Positions 26,646 through 38,500 of a stretch of DNA of 64,000 nt are shown here, piece by piece. Source of the stretch: JAHEGP01 sp963751595 (GTDB taxonomy: Bacteria > Pseudomonadota > Gammaproteobacteria > Pseudomonadales > JAHEGP01). The position numbers and the translations under genes are program-made. The notes under the pieces were generated by a model that was not told the origin of the DNA, did no database searches, and saw only the letters and a program-made list of their open reading frames with translations. Each line of letters begins with the position of its first letter. The stretch's first letter is position 1. Location: the NCBI GenBank assembly GCA_963751595.1, contig CAVVVC010000012.1, positions 1 to 64,000 of the forward strand, in the 5' to 3' direction.

Positions 26646-29600
26646 ATGCCCTATATCCCCGGAGTTCCTCTCGTTTCGTTGTTCGGAACGCTCGACCAGA
26701 TCAACCAGGCGCTGCCTGCGCCGATCCAAGGATTCTTAAATCGTTTCTCGATCATTGACCTGAGCAGCCAGACCAGCCCGGGCGGCATCATCCATCGCGG
26801 TCGGATTCAATCGCTGTTCGACAGTGTCGATGCCGAGAGCGAAAACTTCGATTTCGGCTGGGGGACGTTGGAGATCCCGCTGCTTACCGAAGGCGTGCCG
26901 TTCCAGTTCTCGGTCGAGCGCGCCACGATCAGCAGCAGTCTGGAACCGACGTCTGAACGCTGGCAGCTCGACCTTTTGCTCGATTCGCTGACCCTGACGC
27001 TAAGAGATCTAGTCGGCGCCGACTATGTCGCCGAGAGCGGCACCTTGCCCCGCCACCTGATTGCGAAGTCGGGATCACCACCGGTCGCGATCACCGGTTC
27101 CGCGGCAATGCGTCTGGAGCGCGCCGGCAGCGATCAGCCGGTCGTCGTCAAGTTCATCGATGCGCATTCCGGGCCGGATCCTTTCGTGCCGATGTCGCTT
27201 TCCGGCGGCATCGCCAAGATCGCAGTGTCGCCGCCGCACTTCATGATCGGCACGTCGAATTTCGGCATGACGGTGAAAAACATTCTCTTCGACTATTCGC
27301 GCGAGTACTCTCCGCCGTTCGTGATCGAGCGCGGCCAGCCGGCGAACTGGGTGGGTTTGGCGATCGACGAGATCACCCTCTACACACCGGCTAACGCGAC
27401 CGGACAAGGCGGGTTCTCGGCCGGTATCCGCAACTTTCTGATTGGCGACCCAGCAGGGCTGCAGGTCGAATTCGAGGCGCAATGGGGCGTCTCGGCGGTG
27501 AATCCGACCGCACTGCGATTTGAACAAGACGGCACCGACATCACATCAGGGTTCAATGCCACGACCGGCATACTAAGCATCACCGCAAGCGCCGACGAGG
27601 CCGTTGAATTGAGGGTCAGTCTAGCCTCGGCGCCGACCAATAGCGACGGCGCCAGTTTAGAGGCTCAGTTCGTGTTTTCGTCTGGGCGAGGATCGATTCC
27701 CGGCGGCGGCTTGTTGACCAGCCTGCCACCGCCCGGCGCGATTACCGGCTTGGCCGCAACCGGCGAGGTGCAGCACGACTCGATCGTGCACATCACACCG
27801 ATCGAAATCGTTCCGGACGGCGTCTCAACGCGGAACATCCTGCATGAACCGTTCAGGGTGCGGATCGTCGTTTCAGGTGAGCCGGCAGAGTTCGCGATCG
27901 GATTCGGTGGAACGACGTTATCGAACGTCGCACTGATCAGCGGCACCCGCAGCCAGCTCGGTGGGCAGCAATTGGATGCGGTGCTCACACCAGCCGTACC
28001 CGGGGCAAATTTCCGCTGGGTCTGCGCCGCGCTGGAAATAGACCACCGCGGTACCTCGCTGACGCTGGCACTGCCGGATGCCGCAATCGGCGAGCACGAT
28101 ATACTGTTGACCCGCTTGAAGAGCGACGGCAGCGAAGAGGCCAGCGCTGGCTCGCGGCTGCGCTTGCGAATCCGCGACCCGGAGGCATCCGGCGCACTGC
28201 TGATCGGTTGCGAGAGTGGCGTCTTCGATGCCGCGGCACCGACCGCGGCGCTGACACCGACTGCGGTACTCGGGACCTATGATCTGACCAGCTTTCACAC
28301 CAATGGCACATTAACGGGCGCGAACGGAACCACGACACTCTCCGGCAGCAGCGTCGATGTACCGGAGGGCGCCATCGCCGAGGTCGCGCTCGACGAAGGT
28401 GGCGCCGCGGCTGAGACTGAGGCCGATCGGCGTGTGCAGATTCTGTACGAGTTCGACAAGACCGACGAAACCGGTTGGGGCTCTGCCACCCCGGCGCAGC
28501 ACCGCACGCAGAATGTCCATGAGGGGCTGTTGATCTGGGCCAATAAGTTTCCTGGCGCGACCTTCCTCGTCATCGGCCGCTGCGATGACTGCGGTTCCGA
28601 CGCTCACAACGTCACTCTGGCTCAGGACCGCGCCGATGCGATCAGCGGCATGCTGACCACGGCGACCGGTGGCCAGGCGGCGATCACTGGAACGATCGAC
28701 GCGATAGGTGAACAGTCGGCGGGGATGAACACGTTGAGCGTCGATCAGATCGCATTGATCGACCGCTACGATCCGCCTCTGCCGACGGGCGAGGCCAACG
28801 ATCAAGGTCGCTATATCTTCATCGAGCAGGACACCTCGACCTGGCCGCAGCACAGCAACCCGACACGTCGCGGCGAACGCGATGCGGCGCACGAAAGCCT
28901 GCGCATCCCTTACCGACGGGCCGATGTCTATGCCATCGATGGCACGCCAATGGGCGATGTCGTACATGAGACGCGCCAGGCGATTGATCCGACCCGCCGA
29001 CGCGTACTTGTTCCAGATGGCGATCGCACGCCGCTGACCGCGCAGAACCCGGCGCCGCAAAGCGACTATCGGGTCAAGCTGGTGCTCGCCTGGGATCGTG
29101 CGCGCTTCTCCGGTTGGAAAGACATCGTCCCGAATCTTGCCGAGTTCGAGTACGTCTGGACCAATCCCGCGGAAGGACTACCGCCAAGCGACGCGATCGG
29201 ACCGGATCGCGAGCAGCTGACGATCTACGGCAAGTGGATCTACGACGACCTGACCGGCTTCACCGAGCTGGCGTTGGGGCTCAAATCCGACGGCGATCCC
29301 GATGGCATCCTGGCGACGACGCAAAAGAACCTGGTCGCGGCGCTGACCTTCGGGCCGATGCTGGCGTCGAACATCGATTTCGACAACGATGCCTTTGGAT
29401 CGGCGGTACGCCTGGCCGCACTCGGCACCTTGGCCGGCTTTGCCTCCAGCGACCTGCTCAGCTCGACCGGTGAAACCTTGATCGCGACCGGTCCGACCAG
29501 CAACCCGACCAAGTCGGCACTCAAAGCCATCGAGTCGCGCTCGCAAACGACCAACATCGCCGACCCCTTCGACCGCTTCAAGACCCAACTGACGATCGAC

Positions 29601-32600
29601 TATACCAGCACGGTGCACGTCAACGCCGGCGCGATCGGGCTGAAGACCGACCCGAATCAACCGATGAAGATCCGCTATTCGAAGATCGGCATCGAATTTG
29701 ACAACACCGACCCGAATGCCGACTTCATCGACAAGTTCGGCTTCGTCTACGCCAGCGACGCGATGACGATCGAAGACAGCGGGCTGTGGCAGATCGAAGG
29801 TCCGTTGGCGCAGCTGCTACGTGTCACCCAGTTCCGCATGGGCAACGGTTCGTTCTGGATTGAACCGACGCTGGCACTGTCGTTGTCACTGGGCGTCGTC
29901 GAGGTCTCCGAGGCCTCGTTCCGCGTCACGTTCAACCCCGCTCCGGGTGGCGGTGTCGATGCCAAATTCTCGCTGCGCGGTCTGACCGCGAAAGTCGACA
30001 TCCCGGCCGCGCTGAAGGGCGAAGGCAGCCTGAAGATAGAAGACGGCGGGGTGATCAAAGCGAGCCTCGACATTACCGTCGTGCCGTTGAAGATCCGCGC
30101 GATGGCCGCGCTGGCGATCGGCTCGCCGCCGGAGGTCGCACCATCGATCTTCATGAATCTTTACGCGCGGGTGCAGTTCCCGGGCGGCATCCCGCTCGGA
30201 CCGATCCCGCTGGCGATACACGGCTTCATCGGCCAAACCGTGATCAACGGGACACGCGACGTGACCGCGAATCCCGATGTCGTCACCCGCGAGATCGGGT
30301 GGTGGCGCAAGCCGCCGCAAGAGAAGTACAAGCCGCTGCTCGATCAGCATGCGCTTGGCGTCGGTGTTGTCGTCGGCACGCTGCCGGACGCCTCGTTCTC
30401 GTTCTCGGCGACCGGCATGGTTGTCGTCGCCTTCCCGGACCCGAGTGTGATCCTTGGCGTCGAGGTCGAGATCCTCAGCGTCCCCGACACCACCGCGAAG
30501 GATGAAAAACAAGGCAACACGGCGAGCATCACCGGCTTGGTCGTCATCGATACCGAATCGGTCACGGTCGCAGTCTCGGCGCAATACGAAATCCCCAAGG
30601 TGCTGAAACTGAAGGTGCCGTTCGCCGCCTACTTCCCAGGCAGTGGCACCGACACCTATGTGCGCATCGGCTCTGATGGACACAACGGTCGCGCCGGCTC
30701 GCCAATCACGATCGAGATCCTGCCAACAACGCTGAACCTCAAGGCCTGGTCGTACTTGATGATCGAGGGCGGAGGTATCCTTGAGCTTGGCGCGCACCCC
30801 GACTTCAACTTCGAAGGTTTCTCGATCGGCTTCGGCGCCGGCATCGATATCGAGTGGAAGGCCGGGCCGATTGGCCTCGAGGCCTCGGCCAAGATCCTGG
30901 TCGGCATGGGCACCGACCCGCTGCTGATCAAGGGTGGCTTCTTCGTTTCCGGCAAGCTCGATCTGGTTGTGATATCGGTCTCGGTACGCGGCGACATCAT
31001 CGTCACCTACCTGTATCAGCCGGGTGAGGCCGAAGAAGACGACCAGTCGCATTTATCGCTGGAAGGCGAGTTCTGCGGCAGCGTCGACATGTTCTTCTTT
31101 TCGATCGAGGGCTGTATCGATTTCAGCGTCGGTACCGAGCCACTGTTCGATCCACCGCCACCGCCACCGCCGGCGAAATCGATCGCGCTGGTCGATCGCA
31201 ATTTCACCGTCATGGGCGAGGCGACCAGCGGAGCAACGCCCGCCGGCGCCGCGCTGTTCGATTTTCAGACCGTGACCGTCGATGGCGAAGAGGTCACGGT
31301 CAACGAGGGCGTCGAGCCGAAAGACAACCACACGGTTTGGCCCGACACGGCGCCAGTGATCAATTTCGGCCACTACACCAAGGACAACCTGCCGGCGGCC
31401 GGTCAGTTCGACCCGCGCGAACAACCGACCGGTGACCCCTGGTTCGGTTCGAATCGACTCAAATATGCCTATCGCCTGGACAGCGTCGCACTGATCGAGA
31501 TCGCCGGCGACGGCACCAAGACACCGGTCGTCGACCCGTCCGGTTCGAAGCTGGACTCGGTGTGGACCTTCCCACCGAGCCGTCCGGCCGATGACACCTC
31601 AGAGTATCCACCGTCCGGCGCCGAAATCACCCATTTGCAGCTGCTCGACTGGGAGCCCTGGGCTTGGGCACGGCCGATGGAAAACGGCGGCGAGGGCCAA
31701 CCCGGCGATCCAGTCGAGATTATCGATCGAATCTGCGAACCCGGCCCAGACCCCGCATTGGCCTGCCTGTTGGGCGCCGATGTACAACGCCTGAGCGCAC
31801 TGCGCTCGAATCTGCGCCGCCCGACGCCAGCGCCGCTGCCCTACCGCAGCTGGTTTACCGGCACCGGCGACAGCTTCGTCCGCCTCGGTAGTTCGCGCGC
31901 GACCGGACCCGCGCTGCTCAGCCTGTTGACCAGCGCAGGCTTAACCCCAATCCCCGGCACGGTCATCAACCTGCCGGTCAGCGTCAACGTCGCCGGACGC
32001 AGCTTTACCCGCGGCTACAAACTGCCGGCTGCCGAGCGACTCGATGGCGACGCGATCGTCTGTATCACCTTACCCTGGCAGGCAGCGCTGACGCGGCGCA
32101 TCGTCCGCGGCGAACTCTTATTGCTGGTCTGCGACAAACCGAATCAAGGGGGCGGCGCAGATCACTGTTACACCTTCGGTGACTTAAAGACCGGCATCGA
32201 GGCGCTCGAACTCAATCTGTCGCCGTTTGTGATCCGCGCGCTCGACCCGCAGTGGCCACTGCGGACACAGGATGCGATCGATGCCTCACGGCTGGCCGAC
32301 CCGCAACTCGGTGCCGATGGTCAGACCGATATCGAGATCGGTCACGGCGGAGCCAGTATCGATTTGAAAGTCCGCTGCCATGACCTGACGCTGCACTACT
32401 GGCGCCCTGGCGACGAAGACGTGAAGTTTGAGATCTTTCATGCCGATGGCTCAACGACCAACGAGGTACGCAGCGCACCGGCGTCCGTCCCGATGCTGAC
32501 GCGACTGACCTCAGACAGCGGTATCGTCCGCATCGTAATCAAGCCCGGCGGCAAAGCGATTCAGCTGTACCGCGTCTGCTGCGACAAACCCGGGCAAGGC

Positions 32601-35525
32601 GGTGGGCCAGCCGATGACTGCATCCGCATGGACGCGCTGCCGAAGTCGGTGGATAACGCAAACGCATTCCAATTCGAAGGCGCCGAATTCAGCACGATCG
32701 ACCCGACCGAGCGCTTTTTCCGGCGCGACAACGTCAACACCGGCACGACACCCGCGCAGCCCGGCGCCGACGGTCTGTTCGAACTGCAGCTGCCCCCGGA
32801 CGGGACGCGCATCAAGCTCCCGGTACCCTGTCAGCAGATCGACATCACGTTGATGCAGTTCAATGGCCGCGCGATGAGGCTGATCGGCTTTGACCGCGAC
32901 GGCACTGAGGTCGCGGCCGCGGCGACCGCCGGCATCACCTCGGTCAGCCAGACGGTACGCCTGACCTCCTCCGGCCAAGGCATCTCGGTGCTCGAGCTGC
33001 TCGGTGGTGCCGGCGAGGCGATGTTGATCTCGCTCTGTTGTCAGAAACCGGGCGGCGTGCCTCCCGATACCAGCAACTGCATCGACCTGCATAACCTGCC
33101 GCGCGACCTCGATGGTAAAGCGGCGATCACGGTCGACGGTGTACAGATCAAAACCCGCTCGGGTCAGGACCTGATTCGCCTTACTGACCAGGTCCGAGTC
33201 GGCACGACGATAACTGCCGGTGCGGATCGTCAGTTCGAGATCGCTATCCCGTCCGCCGGGTTGGAAATCACGCTGGCGAAAGGCTGTACCGATCTAGAGG
33301 TCCACGTGATGCTGTTTGCCGCCACGGTAACCGCTGTCGGCTTCGATGCGACCGGAAAGCAGGTCGCCAAGGCCGAGACCCCGCAGACGCAACGCGTGCC
33401 GCATGTGCTGCGTCTGACAAGTGCCTCGCCGATCGTGACGGTCGCAGTCTCAGGCGGATCGAACGAGGCGGTGCTGTATCGCCTATGCTGTCGCAGCGGC
33501 GACGTTGGGCTTACGGCTGATAGCTGTGTCCGATTCGATGGGGCCGCGGTGCGCGGCAAGGTCGCGGCGTTCAGACACCAGGGGTTGGTATTCCGCGATG
33601 CCAAGCGTGTCGAGGCGCTGACGGTGGATACCCAGCGCAGTCTGGTACCGCTGAACTTTGCCGACAGTGGGCTGCGAATCGACCTACCGCGGCCCGCCGC
33701 GTCGGTACGACTGCAGCTGTCACTAAAACGCGGCAGCCGCTATGAGATTCGCGCACTCGACCGCGTCGGCAAACAACTGGCTGCTGACGGCGGTAGGGGC
33801 GGCAGCGGGATGACTGTGACGCTCGAAGCCAAAGGCATCGCGGCGGTGCAGATAGAAACCGAGTCCGGCGGCCAGCTGCTGGAGGTTTGTGCGCGCGAGA
33901 CGCGCAGTATCGATCGACTGAGCATCTCGCCGATTCGCGACGGAGTGACCGACGTCGCGGTGCGCGTCGACTCGCGTGCTACCTTGCCACGAGTACGCTC
34001 TGGCTTGCGCGGTGGCAACCCGGATACCGAATGGCCAGCACAGGTGATCTCGACCCATCAGCGCCCGCAAGGCCAGGTTTGCCAGGTGGTCCGTTATCGG
34101 ATGCCCGACGGCGCGGCAGCCACCGACCTGATCGACGTCGAGGGCGTGTCACCGAACCGCGATATCACGCTGTTGAGTCTGTGCGGCGTCGACGAGGTCG
34201 CGCAGATCCGCGCCGACAATGACCAGATCATCCGCGAGGAGATCCGCGATGCGATCGAGGAAGGCGGCACCTCGGGCAGCGGCGGCAGCAGTGTCGCTGA
34301 CGGGCGCCCGGTACTCCTGAAGCCCGGCACCCGCTACGAGATCCGCATCGGCTGGTCGTGGCAGTCCTGGCAAGGCACCAGCGACACCGACAACGCCCCG
34401 GCGGTGCCAAGCGGGACCTGGGAGCCAGCAACCGAGCCGCAGGTGTTCCGCTTCCGCACCGCCAGTGAGGCCTCGTCGCCGGCGCGTCAAGACGGGCTGA
34501 ACGAATTCATCTTCGATCCACGCGACATCGACCGCTATCTGGTTTGCTCCGAACCGGCTAACGGCGGCATTGCGCACTTCACCGATGATCCGATCGTTTT
34601 CCATTTTGCGCAGAACCACATCCCGTCGCTGCTCGAGGGTTACGGTCGTGAGCTCGACATCGTGGTTCGACGTACCGATCCACCGCCGCAATCCGGCGTC
34701 GACATCACGACGCTGCTGACGCCGCTGACCGGCACGCTGGCGTTCTTCAATCTCTCGAAGACGCTGAAGTCGCCGTTCGACCAGCGCATCGATGAGGCCA
34801 TAGAAGAATCGCCCTGCCTCGATCCGGAAAACCCGATCACGCCGGGACAGACCCTGGTCGGCGACTTCGAACTCGAGCCGAATGCGATGTATGACGTCGA
34901 CCTGAACGCGGTGACGATCGCTGCCGGTGACAATGCGGTGCGCGTCTCGGCGAGCCGCTTCGTCACCTCTCGCTATGCCAATCCAGGTGAAATGTTGGAG
35001 GCATTCGGATTTGCGATCGCGCCGGCCGCCAATCCGTCGCCGCCCGGCGAACTGGTCATCAACGCCGGGATTAGCCTGCCCTCGAGTGGCGACGGCCTGA
35101 CGATTTCGGATAGCGCCTTCGACAGCACGATGGCGGATCTCGGCCTCGAGACCCTCGGGCTTCCCGATGCTGAGCCCCGCGTATTCCAACTCTGGCAAGT
35201 CGATTCGGGCGGCGGTGCGATGCGGCTCGCAGCGCTGCTATTGGACGGCGTCGAACCGATCAATCGCGAAGCCAGCGTCGTACAAGACGGCAGCGTCGAA
35301 CGGGTTACCCGTTGTCGCGTCGAACGTCTTACCCAGAACGGGCGCAACTTCGTGCCGGTGCGCCAGACACAGAACGCAACGCGGATCTTGTTGGTCCCGC
35401 AAGGCGGCGCCTTCGTCCCGAACAACGACCTCGGTGAACTGATCATGACCACCAGCGATGGACCTTTGACCGGGCGCAGGACGATGCGCATCGTGCCGCT
35501 GGTCATGGAAGTGGAGGGATTCTGA
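26646..35525 (+). CDS. Giant beta-rich protein with OmpA-like domain and four tandem repeats (large operon gene 1)
   Basis: Protein of 2959 residues with no signal peptide or membrane helix. ATG 26646 has GGGAGGG at 26633-26639, better than the TTG at 26628. Residues about 595-730 resemble an OmpA C-terminal domain (VQILYEFDKTDETG, VIGRCDDCGSDAHNVTLAQD). Residues about 980-1500 are long glycine-rich amphipathic beta-sequence that reminds me of DUF6603-type proteins (weak call), ending before a PPPPPPPA linker (about residue 1505). Residues about 1827-2418 hold four related units of 140-150 residues, each with a Cys-Cys or Cys near its end (YRVCCDKPGQGGG, SLCCQKPGG, YRLCCRSG). A later part has extracellular-style beta-domains. 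It is co-transcribed with the next two genes. Function unknown. Confidence 0.75.
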   Translation: MPYIPGVPLVSLFGTLDQINQALPAPIQGFLNRFSIIDLSSQTSPGGIIHRGRIQSLFDSVDAESENFDFGWGTLEIPLLTEGVPFQFSVERATISSSLEPTSERWQLDLLLDSLTLTLRDLVGADYVAESGTLPRHLIAKSGSPPVAITGSAAMRLERAGSDQPVVVKFIDAHSGPDPFVPMSLSGGIAKIAVSPPHFMIGTSNFGMTVKNILFDYSREYSPPFVIERGQPANWVGLAIDEITLYTPANATGQGGFSAGIRNFLIGDPAGLQVEFEAQWGVSAVNPTALRFEQDGTDITSGFNATTGILSITASADEAVELRVSLASAPTNSDGASLEAQFVFSSGRGSIPGGGLLTSLPPPGAITGLAATGEVQHDSIVHITPIEIVPDGVSTRNILHEPFRVRIVVSGEPAEFAIGFGGTTLSNVALISGTRSQLGGQQLDAVLTPAVPGANFRWVCAALEIDHRGTSLTLALPDAAIGEHDILLTRLKSDGSEEASAGSRLRLRIRDPEASGALLIGCESGVFDAAAPTAALTPTAVLGTYDLTSFHTNGTLTGANGTTTLSGSSVDVPEGAIAEVALDEGGAAAETEADRRVQILYEFDKTDETGWGSATPAQHRTQNVHEGLLIWANKFPGATFLVIGRCDDCGSDAHNVTLAQDRADAISGMLTTATGGQAAITGTIDAIGEQSAGMNTLSVDQIALIDRYDPPLPTGEANDQGRYIFIEQDTSTWPQHSNPTRRGERDAAHESLRIPYRRADVYAIDGTPMGDVVHETRQAIDPTRRRVLVPDGDRTPLTAQNPAPQSDYRVKLVLAWDRARFSGWKDIVPNLAEFEYVWTNPAEGLPPSDAIGPDREQLTIYGKWIYDDLTGFTELALGLKSDGDPDGILATTQKNLVAALTFGPMLASNIDFDNDAFGSAVRLAALGTLAGFASSDLLSSTGETLIATGPTSNPTKSALKAIESRSQTTNIADPFDRFKTQLTIDYTSTVHVNAGAIGLKTDPNQPMKIRYSKIGIEFDNTDPNADFIDKFGFVYASDAMTIEDSGLWQIEGPLAQLLRVTQFRMGNGSFWIEPTLALSLSLGVVEVSEASFRVTFNPAPGGGVDAKFSLRGLTAKVDIPAALKGEGSLKIEDGGVIKASLDITVVPLKIRAMAALAIGSPPEVAPSIFMNLYARVQFPGGIPLGPIPLAIHGFIGQTVINGTRDVTANPDVVTREIGWWRKPPQEKYKPLLDQHALGVGVVVGTLPDASFSFSATGMVVVAFPDPSVILGVEVEILSVPDTTAKDEKQGNTASITGLVVIDTESVTVAVSAQYEIPKVLKLKVPFAAYFPGSGTDTYVRIGSDGHNGRAGSPITIEILPTTLNLKAWSYLMIEGGGILELGAHPDFNFEGFSIGFGAGIDIEWKAGPIGLEASAKILVGMGTDPLLIKGGFFVSGKLDLVVISVSVRGDIIVTYLYQPGEAEEDDQSHLSLEGEFCGSVDMFFFSIEGCIDFSVGTEPLFDPPPPPPPAKSIALVDRNFTVMGEATSGATPAGAALFDFQTVTVDGEEVTVNEGVEPKDNHTVWPDTAPVINFGHYTKDNLPAAGQFDPREQPTGDPWFGSNRLKYAYRLDSVALIEIAGDGTKTPVVDPSGSKLDSVWTFPPSRPADDTSEYPPSGAEITHLQLLDWEPWAWARPMENGGEGQPGDPVEIIDRICEPGPDPALACLLGADVQRLSALRSNLRRPTPAPLPYRSWFTGTGDSFVRLGSSRATGPALLSLLTSAGLTPIPGTVINLPVSVNVAGRSFTRGYKLPAAERLDGDAIVCITLPWQAALTRRIVRGELLLLVCDKPNQGGGADHCYTFGDLKTGIEALELNLSPFVIRALDPQWPLRTQDAIDASRLADPQLGADGQTDIEIGHGGASIDLKVRCHDLTLHYWRPGDEDVKFEIFHADGSTTNEVRSAPASVPMLTRLTSDSGIVRIVIKPGGKAIQLYRVCCDKPGQGGGPADDCIRMDALPKSVDNANAFQFEGAEFSTIDPTERFFRRDNVNTGTTPAQPGADGLFELQLPPDGTRIKLPVPCQQIDITLMQFNGRAMRLIGFDRDGTEVAAAATAGITSVSQTVRLTSSGQGISVLELLGGAGEAMLISLCCQKPGGVPPDTSNCIDLHNLPRDLDGKAAITVDGVQIKTRSGQDLIRLTDQVRVGTTITAGADRQFEIAIPSAGLEITLAKGCTDLEVHVMLFAATVTAVGFDATGKQVAKAETPQTQRVPHVLRLTSASPIVTVAVSGGSNEAVLYRLCCRSGDVGLTADSCVRFDGAAVRGKVAAFRHQGLVFRDAKRVEALTVDTQRSLVPLNFADSGLRIDLPRPAASVRLQLSLKRGSRYEIRALDRVGKQLAADGGRGGSGMTVTLEAKGIAAVQIETESGGQLLEVCARETRSIDRLSISPIRDGVTDVAVRVDSRATLPRVRSGLRGGNPDTEWPAQVISTHQRPQGQVCQVVRYRMPDGAAATDLIDVEGVSPNRDITLLSLCGVDEVAQIRADNDQIIREEIRDAIEEGGTSGSGGSSVADGRPVLLKPGTRYEIRIGWSWQSWQGTSDTDNAPAVPSGTWEPATEPQVFRFRTASEASSPARQDGLNEFIFDPRDIDRYLVCSEPANGGIAHFTDDPIVFHFAQNHIPSLLEGYGRELDIVVRRTDPPPQSGVDITTLLTPLTGTLAFFNLSKTLKSPFDQRIDEAIEESPCLDPENPITPGQTLVGDFELEPNAMYDVDLNAVTIAAGDNAVRVSASRFVTSRYANPGEMLEAFGFAIAPAANPSPPGELVINAGISLPSSGDGLTISDSAFDSTMADLGLETLGLPDAEPRVFQLWQVDSGGGAMRLAALLLDGVEPINREASVVQDGSVERVTRCRVERLTQNGRNFVPVRQTQNATRILLVPQGGAFVPNNDLGELIMTTSDGPLTGRRTMRIVPLVMEVEGF

Positions 35526-35526
35526 G

Positions 35527-38500
35527 ATGGCGATCAACCCCAGCAATCCCGCACTCATCAACTTGCACGCCTTGTATGTCGACAGCACCGACAGCCATGC
35601 GCAAAAAGGCGCCCACGTGCGGGTCGCAAACCATCCGATACTTGGCCTGCCGCGACTGCCTTTTGTGCTCGAACGTGCGGATGTGCCCAACCAGGTGATC
35701 AGTCGACTGCATCTGCGTGAGGATGCGGTGTTCTTACTCAACGGTAGCGTGGTCCCGCCGCCGTTCAGTATCAACGACGGCGATGAGGTCGTCGTTCGGC
35801 TGCCGTCCGGTACTGCCAATTACCCAATTTGGGCCGAGCTGATCGCCGACCCCGGCTCACGCCAGACCGATCCGATCTTTGAGCGGCCGACACCGACGCT
35901 CGATCCTCGGTTCAGAATCCCCTCGGTGGTGGCCGACCGGCTGCCGCGACGGAGATTGCCGCTACCGGCCGCAAGCAATGCATCAGCAATGACCGTCGAT
36001 GCCTACCTACCCTCGGCGATCGGCATCTCGGCCTATCTCGGCCAGCGCAACAACGCACCGTTCGCGTTCGCTGGCCCTGGCCTGCGCGAGCTGCATGCAC
36101 GCGGACGGGGCACCATCGTCGGCGTGCGCTGGATAAACGGCATGGACGCGCAGAAGATCCAGTTCCGCGTCGTCGATGTCCTCAACCTGCCGCATCAAGG
36201 CGGCGCGCGCTATCTGAGCCTGAGCAATTGGGAGTCCTTGTGTAACCAGCGGCGCAATAACCAATCGCCCCACCGTCGGCCACTGCAGGACACCAGCGGC
36301 GCACCAGCACCAGGTGCTGCACCCGGGTTCAGCGTTGCCGAGGAAAACGACCGCGTCGGAAGCTTTTTTGCTTCGATCAAGGGTCCGCTGAACGAGCTGA
36401 TCAATCTGCCGACCGCACAGATCGCGCAGATGACGACGCGTGACATGACTGACGCGGCCGGCAATTCGATCTCGGCCGACGGCAATGCGTCATTGCGTCT
36501 GCCGACGCTGTCATTGGTGATGCAGTCACTCTCCGACCCAGGCATGGCGAGTTACATGGGTTACAAGACCCTCGACCTGGCGCCGCGGGATTTCGACCCG
36601 GATGGCCTGGTGTTCTATCGCCTGACCGGGATCTTTGCGCGCCCAACCGCCTACCCAACGATCCCGGAGGATGGCGAACTGAGCCCGATGGACATCGCCG
36701 TGCTGACCCTACGCAACGTCATCGAACAGATGCCGAGTGTTACGCTCGACCAGCTGATGGCTGACTATGACCAGTTGGTCAAAGGCTTTCTCGCCGAACG
36801 CGGCATCAGCTATGAACCGGGCGCATTGAACGATCGCAGCTACATCCGGACCTGCGCGCTAGGGGTTGCCGACGGTCGCGCACCACTGCTGCCGGTGCGC
36901 AAGCCGTTGCTCGATGAACCCCAGCATCGCGACTGGTTGCCGGCGCCGATCAATGCCCCGATCCGCAATACCGAGACTGGGGTGAACAATCTCATTGCCG
37001 GGGCGACGATGGCCGCAGGGCGTCGTCAACCACCAGCCGGCGGTGCCTGGACCTCGCTGAATGCCCAGGTCGACGAGAACCAGCCTTGGAAAGCACTGAT
37101 CGCCCCCGGACGCCCCGAACCGGATCGTTTTGCCGACGACCCCGGCGCCGACCCGCCGCAGAGTTTTATCGCCGATGCCAGCACCGGCGCCGGCGAGTTC
37201 ACCCACCACGTCGCGCAGCAAGACCGTTTTGGTCGTTATTCCAATTGGGGCGCTCGCCAAGGGGTAGCCGGTCCGCGACCAAAACCGCCGCGCCCAGTGG
37301 TGCTGGCTACCTATGCGCAACCAGCCTTGGATAGCGGCTCGCACAGCGGCGAGATCACCGCAACAGTACCGCTGCCGGACGAGGATGCGCTGGCGCCGGG
37401 CGCTTTCCCGCTGCTGCGCGCTGAACTGACCGCAACCCTCGACGGCCAGCCGGTACCCTTCCTGACGCTGAACAGTGCCGTCAGCGGTGCGATTGCACTG
37501 CCCCATCCGCCGGGTACGCCGGCGGGAACGCCTGCCAACATCGGCCTTCGCGAAACCTTCGCCGGACCCGCGCTTGCCAACGGTAGCAGCCATAAAATGC
37601 GCATCACGGCGGTCTGGGTTGACGCCGTCGGACAGCCCTCCGAGGTCTCCGAGCCGGCGATATTGACATTGCTCGATCCGTACCCGCCACCGCAGGTCGC
37701 GATCCCGGACACCTTGCTCTACAGCGCACGCCCCGACGCGACCGGCATCGCCTGGGTGGAGCGCAGCTGGCCATTGGCCGGTAATGCCGCCTATGCAGTC
37801 TATTACGCCGACGAGAACCGACTGCGCAGCCACCTGCGCGATTCAGAGGTCGCGACCGATACGACGCTGCTCGCGAATCTTGAGGCGGAAGATGACCCGG
37901 CCGCACGCGCGACCTTGCTGCGTGCCAATCAGTCGCGCTTTCCGGCCACGCTGTTCGAGCGCTTGAAAGAGGCTATCGACATTGACGGCGGACAAGCGAC
38001 CTTCCGCCACGCACTGTCCGGTTCTTTGCGCGTGCTGAGCGGCTACAAGATTGTCGCGGAAAATCCCGATAACGCGGTGCGCCCGGACTTGTCGACGGTC
38101 GATACCGTGTTCTACGGCGTACCGAACAGCGATCCACCACAGCGTCCAACGATTACCGCGAAGCGGGTCCTGCCAGAGCCCGGTGAGCCCGATCTGGTCG
38201 TTGAGGTCACAGTGACATTGCGCACCGGAGTCACCGAGGCGCGACTGGCGCGCATCCGGCGTACGCGCTCGGCGGTGGTCGATGCGCTGCGTAATCCGGT
38301 AATCGGTACCGCGTTGTTTGGCCCGGTCGATCCAGACACCGGCTTACAAACCGCGACCTTCCGTGATGTTGGTTCAGCGTTGATTGCGCCGGCAGCGCGG
38401 TTTGCCGCGTTCGTCAATTACAGCTGGATCGCCGAGGCGCAAGGCGCACCGGAACCCGGCTCAACCGCGACACCCCGCACCGTCGAGGGTCGATGGAGCC

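Noticed and set aside
28311..31052. Long minus-strand frames (249 and 388 codons) inside the first giant gene
   Set aside because: They are antisense to a high-GC coding gene, are Arg/Asp-rich, and overlap clear protein-like sequence on the plus strand.
34149..35198. Minus-strand frame of 349 codons at the end of the first giant gene
   Set aside because: Same high-GC shadow effect; low-complexity Arg/Gly-rich product without motifs.
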